Positions 53,702 through 62,582 of a DNA stretch of 64,000 bases are shown piece by piece. The stretch is taken from the NCBI RefSeq assembly GCF_000820515.1, contig NZ_JXDG01000033.1:29066-93065 (forward strand), read 5' to 3'. Position numbers and translations under genes: made by a program. Under the pieces are notes generated by a model. The model was given only the letters and a program-made list of their open reading frames with translations, did no database searches and was not told the origin of the DNA. This DNA is from Pseudomonas batumici (lineage in GTDB: Bacteria > Pseudomonadota > Gammaproteobacteria > Pseudomonadales > Pseudomonadaceae). Within the stretch, counting starts at the first letter, position 1, and each line of letters begins with the position of its first letter.

Positions 53702-54961
53702 ATGAAGCAATCGAATTTTTTTGGCAGGAAGGTCGTGGCAGCGACGTTTGTGATGGCGGTATTCGGCTGGGGGATCGGCTTCTATGGCCCGCCGATATTC
53801 CTCTACACGGTGATTCAACGAACAGGCTGGTCACTACCCTTGTGTTCTGCCGCCGTCACCCTGCACTTCCTGGCGGGCACCCTGGTGGTGGTAAACCTTC
53901 CCGCCTTGTACAAGCGTCTGGGCCTGCCCTGCACCACCGTGCTGGGATCAATCCTGCTCGGCGTCGGGGTGTATGGATGGTCGGTAGCCCATCAACCCTA
54001 CCAATTGTTCATCGCCGCCCTACTCAGTGGATTCGGCTGGGTGACCATGGGGGCAGCCGCCGTCAACGCCCTCATCGCCCCATGGTTTGTAGCCAAGCGC
54101 CCGGCCGCCCTGGCGATGGCCTACAACGGCGCCAGCATCGGCGGCGTGATCTTTTCATCGGCCTGGGTGTACCTGATCGAGCGGATCGGCTTCACCCAGG
54201 CGGCGCTGGGAGTCGGCCTGGTGTCGATAGCAACGATTACCGTACTGTCGATCAAGGTCTTCAGGGTCCGGCCTGAAGACCTCGGGCAATATGCCGATGG
54301 TGCAAATCAGCCACCTGATCAGCCGACTGTCTCCCCAGGAAGCTCAGCCACCTCACTGTGGCGTAATCGTCGCTTCGTTACCCTGGCGACCGCCATGTCG
54401 CTGGGATTGTTCGCCCAGATCGGGCTGATTACCCACTTGTTCCTGCTGTTGGTCGATCACGTCACGCAAGCAGAAGCTGGCCTGGCGATGGGCCTGGCGA
54501 CGGCGAGTGCCATCGCCGGAAGGTTTCTGGTTGGTTGGCTGATGCCGCCCGACGCCAACCGGCGCAACGTTGCCTGCCTGAGCTATGGCTGCCAATTGCT
54601 CGGGTGCTTGGTCTTGACCGGATTAAGCACCTTCCCCGATCTACTGTGGCTAGGCGTCATACTCTTCGGCGCGGGAATCGGCAACGCAACCTCCTTGCCG
54701 CCACTTATCGCTCAAGCGGAGTTCCCACGCCAGCAAACACAGCGCGTGGTGACGCTGATCGTAGCAACCGCCCAGGGTTGCTACGCGTTTGCTCCGGCAT
54801 TCTTTGGCGCGGTGAAATCCCTGGCCGGCGGGCCCCATGGCGAACTATTGCTCTTGGGGCTGGCCGCCGGAATCCAGGGCCTGGCAATACTCGCTCTCGT
54901 CGTGGGTAACGAAGGTTCGGCTCAGCGATTACCGGAATTGAGCCGGCCTTCGGACAAGTGA
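53702..54961 (+). CDS. Major facilitator superfamily transporter
   Basis: This 419-residue protein has twelve membrane helices, with a cytoplasmic loop near residues 195-220 (RVRPEDLGQYADGANQPPD) between the two halves. The FGWVTMGAAAVNALIAPWF region and NGASIGGVIF are typical of oxalate/formate- or CynX-like MFS members. The substrate is unknown. The gene lies 73 bp from the divergent ArsR regulator, which suggests drug or organic-acid export under its control. Confidence 0.9.
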   Translation: MKQSNFFGRKVVAATFVMAVFGWGIGFYGPPIFLYTVIQRTGWSLPLCSAAVTLHFLAGTLVVVNLPALYKRLGLPCTTVLGSILLGVGVYGWSVAHQPYQLFIAALLSGFGWVTMGAAAVNALIAPWFVAKRPAALAMAYNGASIGGVIFSSAWVYLIERIGFTQAALGVGLVSIATITVLSIKVFRVRPEDLGQYADGANQPPDQPTVSPGSSATSLWRNRRFVTLATAMSLGLFAQIGLITHLFLLLVDHVTQAEAGLAMGLATASAIAGRFLVGWLMPPDANRRNVACLSYGCQLLGCLVLTGLSTFPDLLWLGVILFGAGIGNATSLPPLIAQAEFPRQQTQRVVTLIVATAQGCYAFAPAFFGAVKSLAGGPHGELLLLGLAAGIQGLAILALVVGNEGSAQRLPELSRPSDK

Positions 54962-54994
54962 CTGGCGGATAAGGCAACGCCCCTTGGCCGCCTA

Positions 54995-55504
54995 TCACGG
55001 CTGGCTGCGATTGCCCTTCAAGGTCTCGCGCCGTACCGTGCGCTCCGCGATGTAGGCGACGCTGGGCTCGCTGATCAGCGCTTCACGCTGCAGAAGTTCG
55101 CCGCAATGCTCGCACAGCGGTCCGAGCCCGGCAGGCTGGCCACACGCCTGATGGACAAAACGGACCGCCAGCCCCTCCTCCGGCGACTTGCACCAGGTTT
55201 CCCCCCAGGCACGCAGCGCAAGCACCACCGGGAAAAACGCATCCCCTTTCGGGGTGAGGTGGTATTCGTAGCGCGGCGGTCGTTCGCTATAGGGACGACG
55301 CTCGACAAGCCCGTCGGCCTCCATGTTCTTCAGACGCGTGGCGACCATTTGTGGTGTCCCGCCGGTCTGCGCCTGGATCTCGTCGAAGCGATGACTACCC
55401 ATGAACAACTCGCGCAGGACCAGCACGGTCCAGCGATCACCCACGATGGCTTCGGCCCGTGCAATCGGGCACAGGGTTTCCGGGACGCTGCTGCTTGTCG
55501 ACAT
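54995..55504 (-). CDS. HxlR-family regulator
   Basis: This 169-residue protein contains the HxlR winged helix: CPIARAEAIVGDRWTVLVLR near 12-31, then ELFMGSHRFDEIQ and TPQMVATRLKNME. An extra C-terminal part with CGQPAGLGPLCEHCGELL carries three cysteines and may bind metal or sense redox state. The start has AAGG upstream. It diverges from a second isochorismatase-family gene. Confidence 0.92.
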   Translation of the reverse strand: MSTSSSVPETLCPIARAEAIVGDRWTVLVLRELFMGSHRFDEIQAQTGGTPQMVATRLKNMEADGLVERRPYSERPPRYEYHLTPKGDAFFPVVLALRAWGETWCKSPEEGLAVRFVHQACGQPAGLGPLCEHCGELLQREALISEPSVAYIAERTVRRETLKGNRSQP

Positions 55505-55529
55505 AAGGCCTTGCCTTTCTCAAAGTAAC

Positions 55530-55542
55530 TATGATTATCATA
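55530..55542. promoter_or_regulatory. Palindrome in HxlR/isochorismatase intergenic region
   Basis: TATGATTATCATA is a perfect 13-bp palindrome 26 bp upstream of the HxlR start and 62 bp before the hydrolase start. It is a good candidate operator. Confidence 0.5.
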
Positions 55543-55603
55543 TCTTCTTGATGCCAGGGCAAGACCGTGGCACCGCTTATCCATCGTCCCTGGAGAACAC
55601 GCC

Positions 55604-56230
55604 ATGTCGAACGCACTCTATCCTCGCGAGAGGACCGCTTACCTGCTGGTCGATCCCTACAATGATTTCTTGTCGGAAGGTGGAAAGATCTATCCCTTCA
55701 TCAAGCCGATCGCCGAGCAGGTCGACCTGCTCGATAATCTGCGCGCACTCGACCAGGCCGTCCGCGCCCTGGGTATCCAGGTGGTCATCGTACCGCACCG
55801 CCGCTGGGAGCAAGGTGACTACGAAAACTGGGACCACCCCAATCCCAACCAGTGCAAGATCATGCACGGCCATCAGTTCGCCCGTGGCGAGTGGGGCGGC
55901 GAATGGCACCCCGACTTCGCGCCCAGGGACGGCGATATCGTCGCCCAGGAACATTGGGGCTCAAGCGGTTTTGCCAATACCGACCTGGACTTTCGCCTCA
56001 AGCAGAAGGGCATCACCCACGTGATCATCGTGGGCTTGCTGGCCAATACCTGCATCGAGGCAACGGCCCGTTATGCGTCGGAACTCGGCTACCACGTCAC
56101 CCTGGTACGGGATGCGACCGCCGCCTTCAGGCCGGAGATGATGCACGCCGCCCACGAACTGAACGGCCCGACGTTTGCCCACTCGATTGTGACGACGGAT
56201 GAACTTATCGCTTCCCTGACGCGGCAGTAG
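55604..56230 (+). CDS. Isochorismatase-family hydrolase, divergent from HxlR
   Basis: This 208-residue protein shows YLLVDPYNDFLS near 13-24 with the catalytic aspartate and GLLANTCIEATARY with the catalytic cysteine near 149. The third residue, lysine in the usual VxKxxxSaF, is not apparent: the equivalent reads VAQEHWGSSGF. It may be an altered enzyme or a different subgroup. The start has GGAGAA upstream. Control by the divergent HxlR regulator is likely. Confidence 0.88.
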   Translation: MSNALYPRERTAYLLVDPYNDFLSEGGKIYPFIKPIAEQVDLLDNLRALDQAVRALGIQVVIVPHRRWEQGDYENWDHPNPNQCKIMHGHQFARGEWGGEWHPDFAPRDGDIVAQEHWGSSGFANTDLDFRLKQKGITHVIIVGLLANTCIEATARYASELGYHVTLVRDATAAFRPEMMHAAHELNGPTFAHSIVTTDELIASLTRQ

Positions 56231-56250
56231 AAAACGGCAGCGCTGACGGC

Positions 56251-56679
56251 TTATCCGGCCGAACGGGTGCGAGCGGCTCGGGCCGAAGTGTTGAGTGCCA
56301 CGGCGGCGCGAACCAGTGCCGTCAACGCCTGCTCATCGATCCGCTCGCCCTCGTGGAGGTCAATGGCCCGCCGGGTATTGCCTTCGAGGCTGGAGTTGAA
56401 CAGCCCCGAAGGATCCTCCAGCGCGGCGCCCTTGGCGAAAGTCATCTTCACGACCTGCTTGTAGGTCTCGCCGGTGCAAATGATTCCGCCATGGGACCAG
56501 ACCGGAACGCCCCGCCACTTCCACTCCTCGACCACCTCGGGATCGGCCTGCATGATAAGGGCTCGGACCCGGGCGAGGGTCTCGCCGCGCCAATCCCCCA
56601 ACTCCTTGATTCTCGCGTCGATCAGCTGCGAGGCCGTGCCGTCCGCGCCTTGTGTCGAGCCCGTCTTTTCCTTGTTCAT
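56251..56679 (-). CDS. DUF1801 (YdeI/YdhG-like) protein
   Basis: This 142-residue protein has the DUF1801 fold: IMQADPEVVEEWKWRGVPVW near 42-61, then CTGETYKQVVKMTFAKGAAL and GLFNSSLEGNTRRAIDLHEG. Members are small stress-related proteins of unknown activity. The ATG at 56679 has GAGG at a slightly long distance; a GTG at 56712 is the alternative. The gene is convergent with the isochorismatase gene. Confidence 0.85.
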   Translation of the reverse strand: MNKEKTGSTQGADGTASQLIDARIKELGDWRGETLARVRALIMQADPEVVEEWKWRGVPVWSHGGIICTGETYKQVVKMTFAKGAALEDPSGLFNSSLEGNTRRAIDLHEGERIDEQALTALVRAAVALNTSARAARTRSAG

Positions 56680-57067
56680 GGCAGTTGTCGTCCTCTTCGT
56701 GGCGGTTACCACTCGCCAGCTTCATCAGGAAAAAAGTAACGCTGTGCTGTTTCATTGCACTGGTTTCACTCAGCAAGCATGGGGCTTTAGCCTCTACGCA
56801 GTGCTGAGTTCCATGGGTCGAAGCGTAGTAAAAATCTCAATAACTGGCAGAGTCATCGCGCCAAGCCAATCACGATGTCCGCCGCCCTGGCGGATCGGTG
56901 TCTGCTACGTGAAATAAGTACGGACCCTGCCAGCAGATCTCATGGACGGAGCACATCGGCATGCACCCTGTCCTTTAGGCGATATTCATGGACTTATTGG
57001 CGTTAGTCGGCAATCGGCAGACAGGCTAAAGTCCACCTACTGTTTCTGCTTTCGGATGACGCGCCTG
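56680..57067 (+). other. Intergenic region before the SBF-like transporter
   Basis: These 388 bp hold no convincing gene; short frames lack ribosome sites or family matches. There is no clear terminator. The region presumably contains promoters for the leftward DUF1801 gene and the rightward transporter gene. Confidence 0.4.
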
Positions 57068-58066
57068 ATGACCCGCCCTCGTTTCCTGCCCGACAACTTC
57101 ACCCTGACCCTGGTCAGCGTGGTGCTTCTCGCCAGTCTCCTGCCCGCCGGCGGTCAGGTCGCCGTCGGTTTCAGTTGGCTGACCAATATCGCCATTGCCC
57201 TGCTGTTCTTCATGCATGGTGCCAAGCTGTCGCGCGAGTCAATCATCGCCGGTGCCGGCCACTGGCGCCTGCATCTGCTGGTGTTCGGCCTGACCTTTGT
57301 TCTGTTCCCGCTGCTGGGCCTGGCGCTCAAGCCGTTGCTGTCGCCGCTGATCGGCGACAAGCTGTATATGGGCATGCTCTACCTCTGCGCCCTGCCGGCC
57401 ACGGTGCAATCGGCGATTGCCTTTACCTCCCTGGCTCGAGGCAACGTTCCAGCGGCGATTTGCAGTGCCGCGGCGTCCAGCCTGTTCGGCATCTTCCTCA
57501 CGCCATTGCTGGTGACCTTGCTGCTGAATGTGCATGGCGAGGGTGGCTCGACCCTCGATGCGATCCTGAAGATCAGCGTGCAGCTGTTGCTGCCGTTCAT
57601 TGCCGGGCAGATCGCTCGGCGCTGGATCGGCGCCTGGGTGGGCCGCAACAAGAGCTGGCTGAAATTCGTTGACCAGGGCTCGATCCTGCTGGTGGTCTAC
57701 AGCGCGTTCAGCGAAGCGGTGAACGAAGGCATCTGGCATCAGATCCCGCTCTGGGACCTGGCCGGGCTGGTAGTGGTCTGCTGCGTGCTGCTCGTGCTGG
57801 TGCTGCTGGCATCCACCGTGCTGGGCAAGGCCTTTGGCTTCGACCAGGAAGACCGCATCACCATCCTTTTCTGTGGTTCGAAGAAAAGCTTGGCGACGGG
57901 CGTGCCGATGGCCCAGGTGCTGTTCGCCGGCAGCACCATCGGCGTGCTGATCCTGCCGCTGATGCTGTTCCACCAGATTCAGTTGATGGTCTGTGCGGTG
58001 CTAGCACAGCGCTATGCGAAACGGCCGGAGTCGGTAGTGGAATTGATGGGACAGGTTGATCCTTGA
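57068..58066 (+). CDS. Bile-acid:sodium symporter-like (SBF-like, YfeH type) membrane protein
   Basis: This 332-residue protein has about ten membrane helices. ALLFFMHGAKLSRESIIAGA near 45-64 and ILFCGSKKSLATGVPMAQVL near 267-286 are hallmarks of the SBF-like (PF13593) group, where the second contains the unwound transport helix. Substrate unknown. I place the start at the ATG at 57068, next to the basic TRPRFLPDNF; longer frames have no ribosome site. Confidence 0.88.
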   Translation: MTRPRFLPDNFTLTLVSVVLLASLLPAGGQVAVGFSWLTNIAIALLFFMHGAKLSRESIIAGAGHWRLHLLVFGLTFVLFPLLGLALKPLLSPLIGDKLYMGMLYLCALPATVQSAIAFTSLARGNVPAAICSAAASSLFGIFLTPLLVTLLLNVHGEGGSTLDAILKISVQLLLPFIAGQIARRWIGAWVGRNKSWLKFVDQGSILLVVYSAFSEAVNEGIWHQIPLWDLAGLVVVCCVLLVLVLLASTVLGKAFGFDQEDRITILFCGSKKSLATGVPMAQVLFAGSTIGVLILPLMLFHQIQLMVCAVLAQRYAKRPESVVELMGQVDP

Positions 58067-58083
58067 AAGGGTAGCAGTCGCGC

Positions 58084-58551
58084 TCAGGCTTTATTCGGCT
58101 CTCGGACATAGTAATTATCAAATTCACCGCTTTCGACGAATTCGAAGCCATGCCGCATGTAAAACCGATTTGAAGCGCTTTCCTTGAGAGCGCCAACTTT
58201 AATAGGACGCCCGATCTCATCAGCCTCTCTGAATACCTGAGTGAGCACCTCAGAGCCTATCCCTAATCCTTGAGCACCAGGTATCACATACAAGTGGTCA
58301 AGCAGAAGCTCGCCCTGATGGTCTTTGACGACAACAAAACCGACCAAATCATCTGATACCTCTATACGGCGTGTGCTGTCAGGATCGAAACCACTAAGAA
58401 ACCGTTCGCGCGCACGATCAGGATCAAATCGCCCAAGCCGCTCCAGGCTTTCCCGCATGGCCTCAATCCGTATGGCGACCAGAGTTTCCTGGTCGCTGTT
58501 TGAAGCTCGGCATAAAACGACAGCGGTCTTTTGATCAGGGGAAGCAGGCAT
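58084..58551 (-). CDS. GNAT-family N-acetyltransferase
   Basis: This 155-residue GNAT protein has motif A as LYVIPGAQGLGIGSEVLTQV near 86-105, which binds acetyl-CoA, and motif B as SNRFYMRHGFEFVES. The acceptor is unknown. The ATG at 58551 follows GGAG by 8 nt, so the longer upstream frame is not needed. Its stop is 17 bp from the transporter stop. Confidence 0.9.
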   Translation of the reverse strand: MPASPDQKTAVVLCRASNSDQETLVAIRIEAMRESLERLGRFDPDRARERFLSGFDPDSTRRIEVSDDLVGFVVVKDHQGELLLDHLYVIPGAQGLGIGSEVLTQVFREADEIGRPIKVGALKESASNRFYMRHGFEFVESGEFDNYYVREPNKA

Positions 58552-58752
58552 GACGAGCACTCCAGGTAGGGCGGGTGAGCCAGTATAGAGAACAGGCGTC
58601 GCATAACCAGTCCCGCCCCAGATCAGTGGGAGCACCTGACCTCGGCAGCCGCTCGCCACGCCGACTCGTGCCCGGCGACGAAGCGCATCGGCAACGGGTT
58701 ACCCGAGATGCCCGTGGCATCACCCTCTGCCCTCCCCTGATGATCAAGAAAA

Positions 58753-61700
58753 ATGAGGTTCAGTCGATACTGGATAAACTCAACATGTCCTTGGACGGCA
58801 CCCGCAAATGGGTCAGATAAGCCCAGCAGGTGGAAACAAAATGGCGGAGCCCATTTCCAACTCGATAAAAAAGCAAACTGGGGACCATTCAGATTGAGCG
58901 AAGCACAGAGAACGCTATCTACCGAACTGGATGCCTTGGACCCCCAGACGGCTCAATCCCAACTGTTCCTGGCCACCTTTGACCTGGTGTCCTGCGCCAT
59001 GGTTCTGCTCGATGACCAAGGGCGAATGCTGAAGGTCAATGGCGCTTTTGCCCAACTACTTGGCTATGCCCTACCGGAGTTGCTCGGCAAACCTTTCCTC
59101 GATCTGCTTCAGTGTACCGATCGAGAAAACCTGCAAGCGCTGCAAGGCACAGGCACACCGGCCGACCTCACTGATCTGCCACTTGAACTGCGCTATCGGC
59201 GCAAGGATGGCAGTGTGCTGCACGGACGCAGCAAGCTGGTTGCCGTCGGCACCCTGTTGCTCGGCGAAATCGTTCCACTCCAAGCCCCCCAGAACCTGGA
59301 TGAGTGCTTGGAACAGGTTCGACTGAAAAGCGAGGAGCGCCTCTCCCTGATGGACTTCGCCCTCAGTCATGCCCATGAGGCGGCCTACCTGATCGACAAC
59401 CAGGCTCGCGTGCGCTACGCCAACGACGAAGCCTGCCGAAGCCTGGGCTACAGCCGCGAAGAGCTGCTGCGCATGACGTTGGCCGATCTGGATCCTGACT
59501 GGACCAACGAGCAGGTACTCGAAGGTTGGCGCAACCATTCAGAGCGCCCTCCCGAGACCATCGAGAGCCGTCACCGAACCCGCGACGGTCGTATCTTTCC
59601 GGTCGAAATCAGCATCACTTACATCGAGCTCGGCGGTCAGCACTACAGCTTGGCGCTGGCGCGTGACATCACAGAGCGCAGGCGTTTACAGGCGGTCCAT
59701 CGGGACAATGAAAAACGCTATCGGGAAATCTTCGACTACTCGTCGGACTGCCTTTATCTGCTGGAAGTGACGGCGGATCATCGGTTTCGCTACATTGAGA
59801 TCAATACGGCGTTCGAACGATCGTCGGGGTTTTGCCGCGAACAGTTGATCGGCCGTTACGTCGGTGAATCGAGCAATGCAGAAACGGCGCTCAGGATACT
59901 CACTCGCCTCAACCACTGTCTGGCGAGCGGAAAAAATATCGAATCGGAAGATGAACTTGAGCTACCGGCAGGGCTCATCGCCATCCACTCGACCTTCATT
60001 CCCGTACGCGACGAGCAGGGTTGCATCTATCGCATCGTCGGCGTCAGCCGTGACATCACTGATAGCAAGCAGATGGAGTCCCGCCTGCTGACCAGCGAGC
60101 AGCAGTTCCGCGCCCTGGCGGAGAACTCGCTGAACCTGATCATCCGCTACGACCTGAATTGTCAGCGCACTTACGTCAACCCGGCCTTCGAGCGGGAGAC
60201 CGGCATCCCTGCCGCACAAGCACTGCATCGGCCGCTTGAAGACAACTGGGACCCGGAGATGCCGGTGGCCGAATACCTGGCACTCCTGCGTCAAGTGATT
60301 GCCACCGGAGAGCCTTTGGAAGTCGTTCTGGAGTGGCCCCATCCGGAAAACGGAGAGACCGTCGCGCACGCCATACAGCTGATCGCTGAACGCGGTGTAG
60401 ATGGCGCGGTGGTCAGCGTCCTGGCCAAGGGACACAACATCACCGCACTGAAACGCCACGAACGCCTTGAGGAGGCCCGACTGTGTATTTTCGAGAGGCT
60501 GGCACGAGGTGCTCCGCTGGCGGAAGTTTTAGTGCTGGTGACGAAATATATCGAGCAGGCCCGCCCGGATTTCCTGGTTAGCATCATGCTGGTGGACGAT
60601 GATGGCCGCTACCTGCTCCCCGGTTCGGTATCCCGCTTGCCGCCCGACTACCAGGAAGCCCTTGGTCGCATCAAGATCGGCGAAGGCATCAGCATTTGCG
60701 GCACGGCTGCCTGGCGCGGCACCACGGTCATTGCCGGGGACATGAGCACGCATCCGTACTGCGTCGCTTTCCGCGAACAGGCCATCAAGGCCGGGTTGCG
60801 ATCCTGCTGGTCAGCGCCGATCAAGGACTCCGTCGGGAAGGTACTGGGCACCGTTTGCAGTTACTTGAGCCAACCGGGGCTGCCGACGGACGACGACCTC
60901 AAACTGATTCATCAGACCAGCCATCTGGTTGCCATCGCCATTGAGCGTAAACGCGCCGAGACATTGCTGTTCGAGAGCGAAAAGCGCTACCGGGAAATTT
61001 TCGATAACTCCCTGGACTCCCTGTTTTTAGTGGAGGTGACCGAGGAAGGACACTTCCACACCATTGAAGTCAACCCTGCCATCGAACGTAACCTGGGCAT
61101 AGGGCGTGCCGAACTGATCGGCAAGAACATCGAGGAAGTACTGCCCTCACATCTCGCTGCCGTTTTCATTGCCAAGTATCAACGTTGCGTGGCTAGCGGT
61201 GCTCCACTCGACGAAGAGGAGGAACTCGACCTGCCCTCCGGGCGGCTGACCTTCCACTCGACGCTGATCCCGGTACGGGGCGCTTCTGGACGTGTCCAGA
61301 GAATCGTCGGGATTGCCCGCGACATCACCGAGCGTAAACACGCGGAGCGCGTCCTGCACGCCCGCGAACAGGAGTTCCGCGCCCTGGTGGAGAACACGCC
61401 AGACGTCATCGCCCGCTTCGACCCGCAGTGCCGATTCCTGTATGCCAACCCGGTGGCGCAAAGCTTGCTCGACCGGCCGCTGGCCTATCTGCTCGGCAAG
61501 ACGTCCAGCGAGGCCTCGCTGTACTCGAATGCGAGTCGCTCCTTTCAAGAGAAGCTCGAACACATCCTGCAAACTGGCGAAGCCGCCGAACAGGAAATCA
61601 TCCTCGACGCTCCGGTCGTACAAGATGCGGAAGCGGCCTGCTACCAAGTCCGCCTGGTGCCCGAACACGATCAACATGGCTTGCTCGTCAGTGTGCTCGC

Positions 61701-62418
61701 GGTCGGTCGCGACATCACTACCATGCGGGCAACCGAGCGATGCCTGAAGGCGTCCCATACACAATTGCGCCAGCTATCCAGCTACCGCGAAACCACGCGG
61801 GAAGAGGAGCGCAAACGCATTGCCCGGGAAGTCCACGACGAACTGGGACAGCAGCTCACAGCCCTGCGCATGGACATTTCACTGCTGCGCCTGCAGTTCG
61901 GCAACGACCATCCACTGCTCGTTGAGCGTGTTCAGGCGCTGATGGTGCGGGTCGACGAAACCATTCAGGTAGTGCGCAACGTCGCCACCACCCTACGTCC
62001 CTCCGCGCTCGATATGGGCCTGACCCCGGCGCTCGAATGGCTGGTGTCCGAGTTTTCGAAAAACACCGGTATTGGCTGCCGACTGAGAGCGCCATCGGCT
62101 CGATTGGAACTCGACGACGAGCGCGCCACCGCAACCTTCCGGGTGATCCAGGAGTCCCTGACCAATATTGCTCGCCATGCCCAGGCCAGTCGGGTGGATA
62201 TCCACCTGGAGTGTAGCTCCGAGCACGTCCTGATCGAGGTGCGCGACAACGGCAAGGGCTTCGATCCAGAGCAGTTACCCAGGGGCACGCTCGGGATGCT
62301 CGGCATGCGCGAACGCGGGCTCATGCTCGGCGGCGCCGTTACCATAGACAGCGCTCCTGGACAGGGGACTCGTGTATGGGTAAGCATCCCCTTCCAGGTA
62401 GCTCCAGAGACCACATAA
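58753..62418 (+). CDS. Multi-PAS/GAF sensor histidine kinase (NarL/DegS-type)
   Basis: This cytoplasmic kinase of about 1220 residues has six PAS domains (about 75-180, 197-311, 319-440, 447-572, 742-865, 871-995), with a GAF domain between the fourth and fifth (575-732). HisKA_3 dimerisation follows (REVHDELGQQL, H1028), then an HATPase_c domain (VIQESLTNIARHAQ, VRDNGKGFD, GTLGMLGMRERG). PAS3-4 and PAS5-6 share closely related openings (EKRYREIFD and FRALxEN), suggesting a duplicated pair. No response regulator gene is adjacent. The start is uncertain: the first ATG lacks a ribosome site, and a TTG at 58894 after GGGGACC may be the true start. Confidence 0.88.
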   Translation: MRFSRYWINSTCPWTAPANGSDKPSRWKQNGGAHFQLDKKANWGPFRLSEAQRTLSTELDALDPQTAQSQLFLATFDLVSCAMVLLDDQGRMLKVNGAFAQLLGYALPELLGKPFLDLLQCTDRENLQALQGTGTPADLTDLPLELRYRRKDGSVLHGRSKLVAVGTLLLGEIVPLQAPQNLDECLEQVRLKSEERLSLMDFALSHAHEAAYLIDNQARVRYANDEACRSLGYSREELLRMTLADLDPDWTNEQVLEGWRNHSERPPETIESRHRTRDGRIFPVEISITYIELGGQHYSLALARDITERRRLQAVHRDNEKRYREIFDYSSDCLYLLEVTADHRFRYIEINTAFERSSGFCREQLIGRYVGESSNAETALRILTRLNHCLASGKNIESEDELELPAGLIAIHSTFIPVRDEQGCIYRIVGVSRDITDSKQMESRLLTSEQQFRALAENSLNLIIRYDLNCQRTYVNPAFERETGIPAAQALHRPLEDNWDPEMPVAEYLALLRQVIATGEPLEVVLEWPHPENGETVAHAIQLIAERGVDGAVVSVLAKGHNITALKRHERLEEARLCIFERLARGAPLAEVLVLVTKYIEQARPDFLVSIMLVDDDGRYLLPGSVSRLPPDYQEALGRIKIGEGISICGTAAWRGTTVIAGDMSTHPYCVAFREQAIKAGLRSCWSAPIKDSVGKVLGTVCSYLSQPGLPTDDDLKLIHQTSHLVAIAIERKRAETLLFESEKRYREIFDNSLDSLFLVEVTEEGHFHTIEVNPAIERNLGIGRAELIGKNIEEVLPSHLAAVFIAKYQRCVASGAPLDEEEELDLPSGRLTFHSTLIPVRGASGRVQRIVGIARDITERKHAERVLHAREQEFRALVENTPDVIARFDPQCRFLYANPVAQSLLDRPLAYLLGKTSSEASLYSNASRSFQEKLEHILQTGEAAEQEIILDAPVVQDAEAACYQVRLVPEHDQHGLLVSVLAVGRDITTMRATERCLKASHTQLRQLSSYRETTREEERKRIAREVHDELGQQLTALRMDISLLRLQFGNDHPLLVERVQALMVRVDETIQVVRNVATTLRPSALDMGLTPALEWLVSEFSKNTGIGCRLRAPSARLELDDERATATFRVIQESLTNIARHAQASRVDIHLECSSEHVLIEVRDNGKGFDPEQLPRGTLGMLGMRERGLMLGGAVTIDSAPGQGTRVWVSIPFQVAPETT

Positions 62419-62508
62419 CCCTGCTCAGGGTAGGCCGATGCCTACTCAAGCCTCCATCAGTCCCACCCAAAAACCAGCATCACCTGATGATCGGATACGG
62501 TGCACGGT

Positions 62509-62523
62509 CTGCATAATATGCAG
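62509..62523. promoter_or_regulatory. Palindrome upstream of chemoreceptor gene
   Basis: CTGCATAATATGCAG is a perfect 15-bp palindrome with a central A, 60 bp before the chemoreceptor start and about 90 bp after the kinase stop. It is a candidate operator. Confidence 0.35.
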
Positions 62524-62582
62524 CTGACTGACAGAGCACCAACCGGACGCCCCCCGCCAGCAGCCGGCATCAGGAGAGATAA

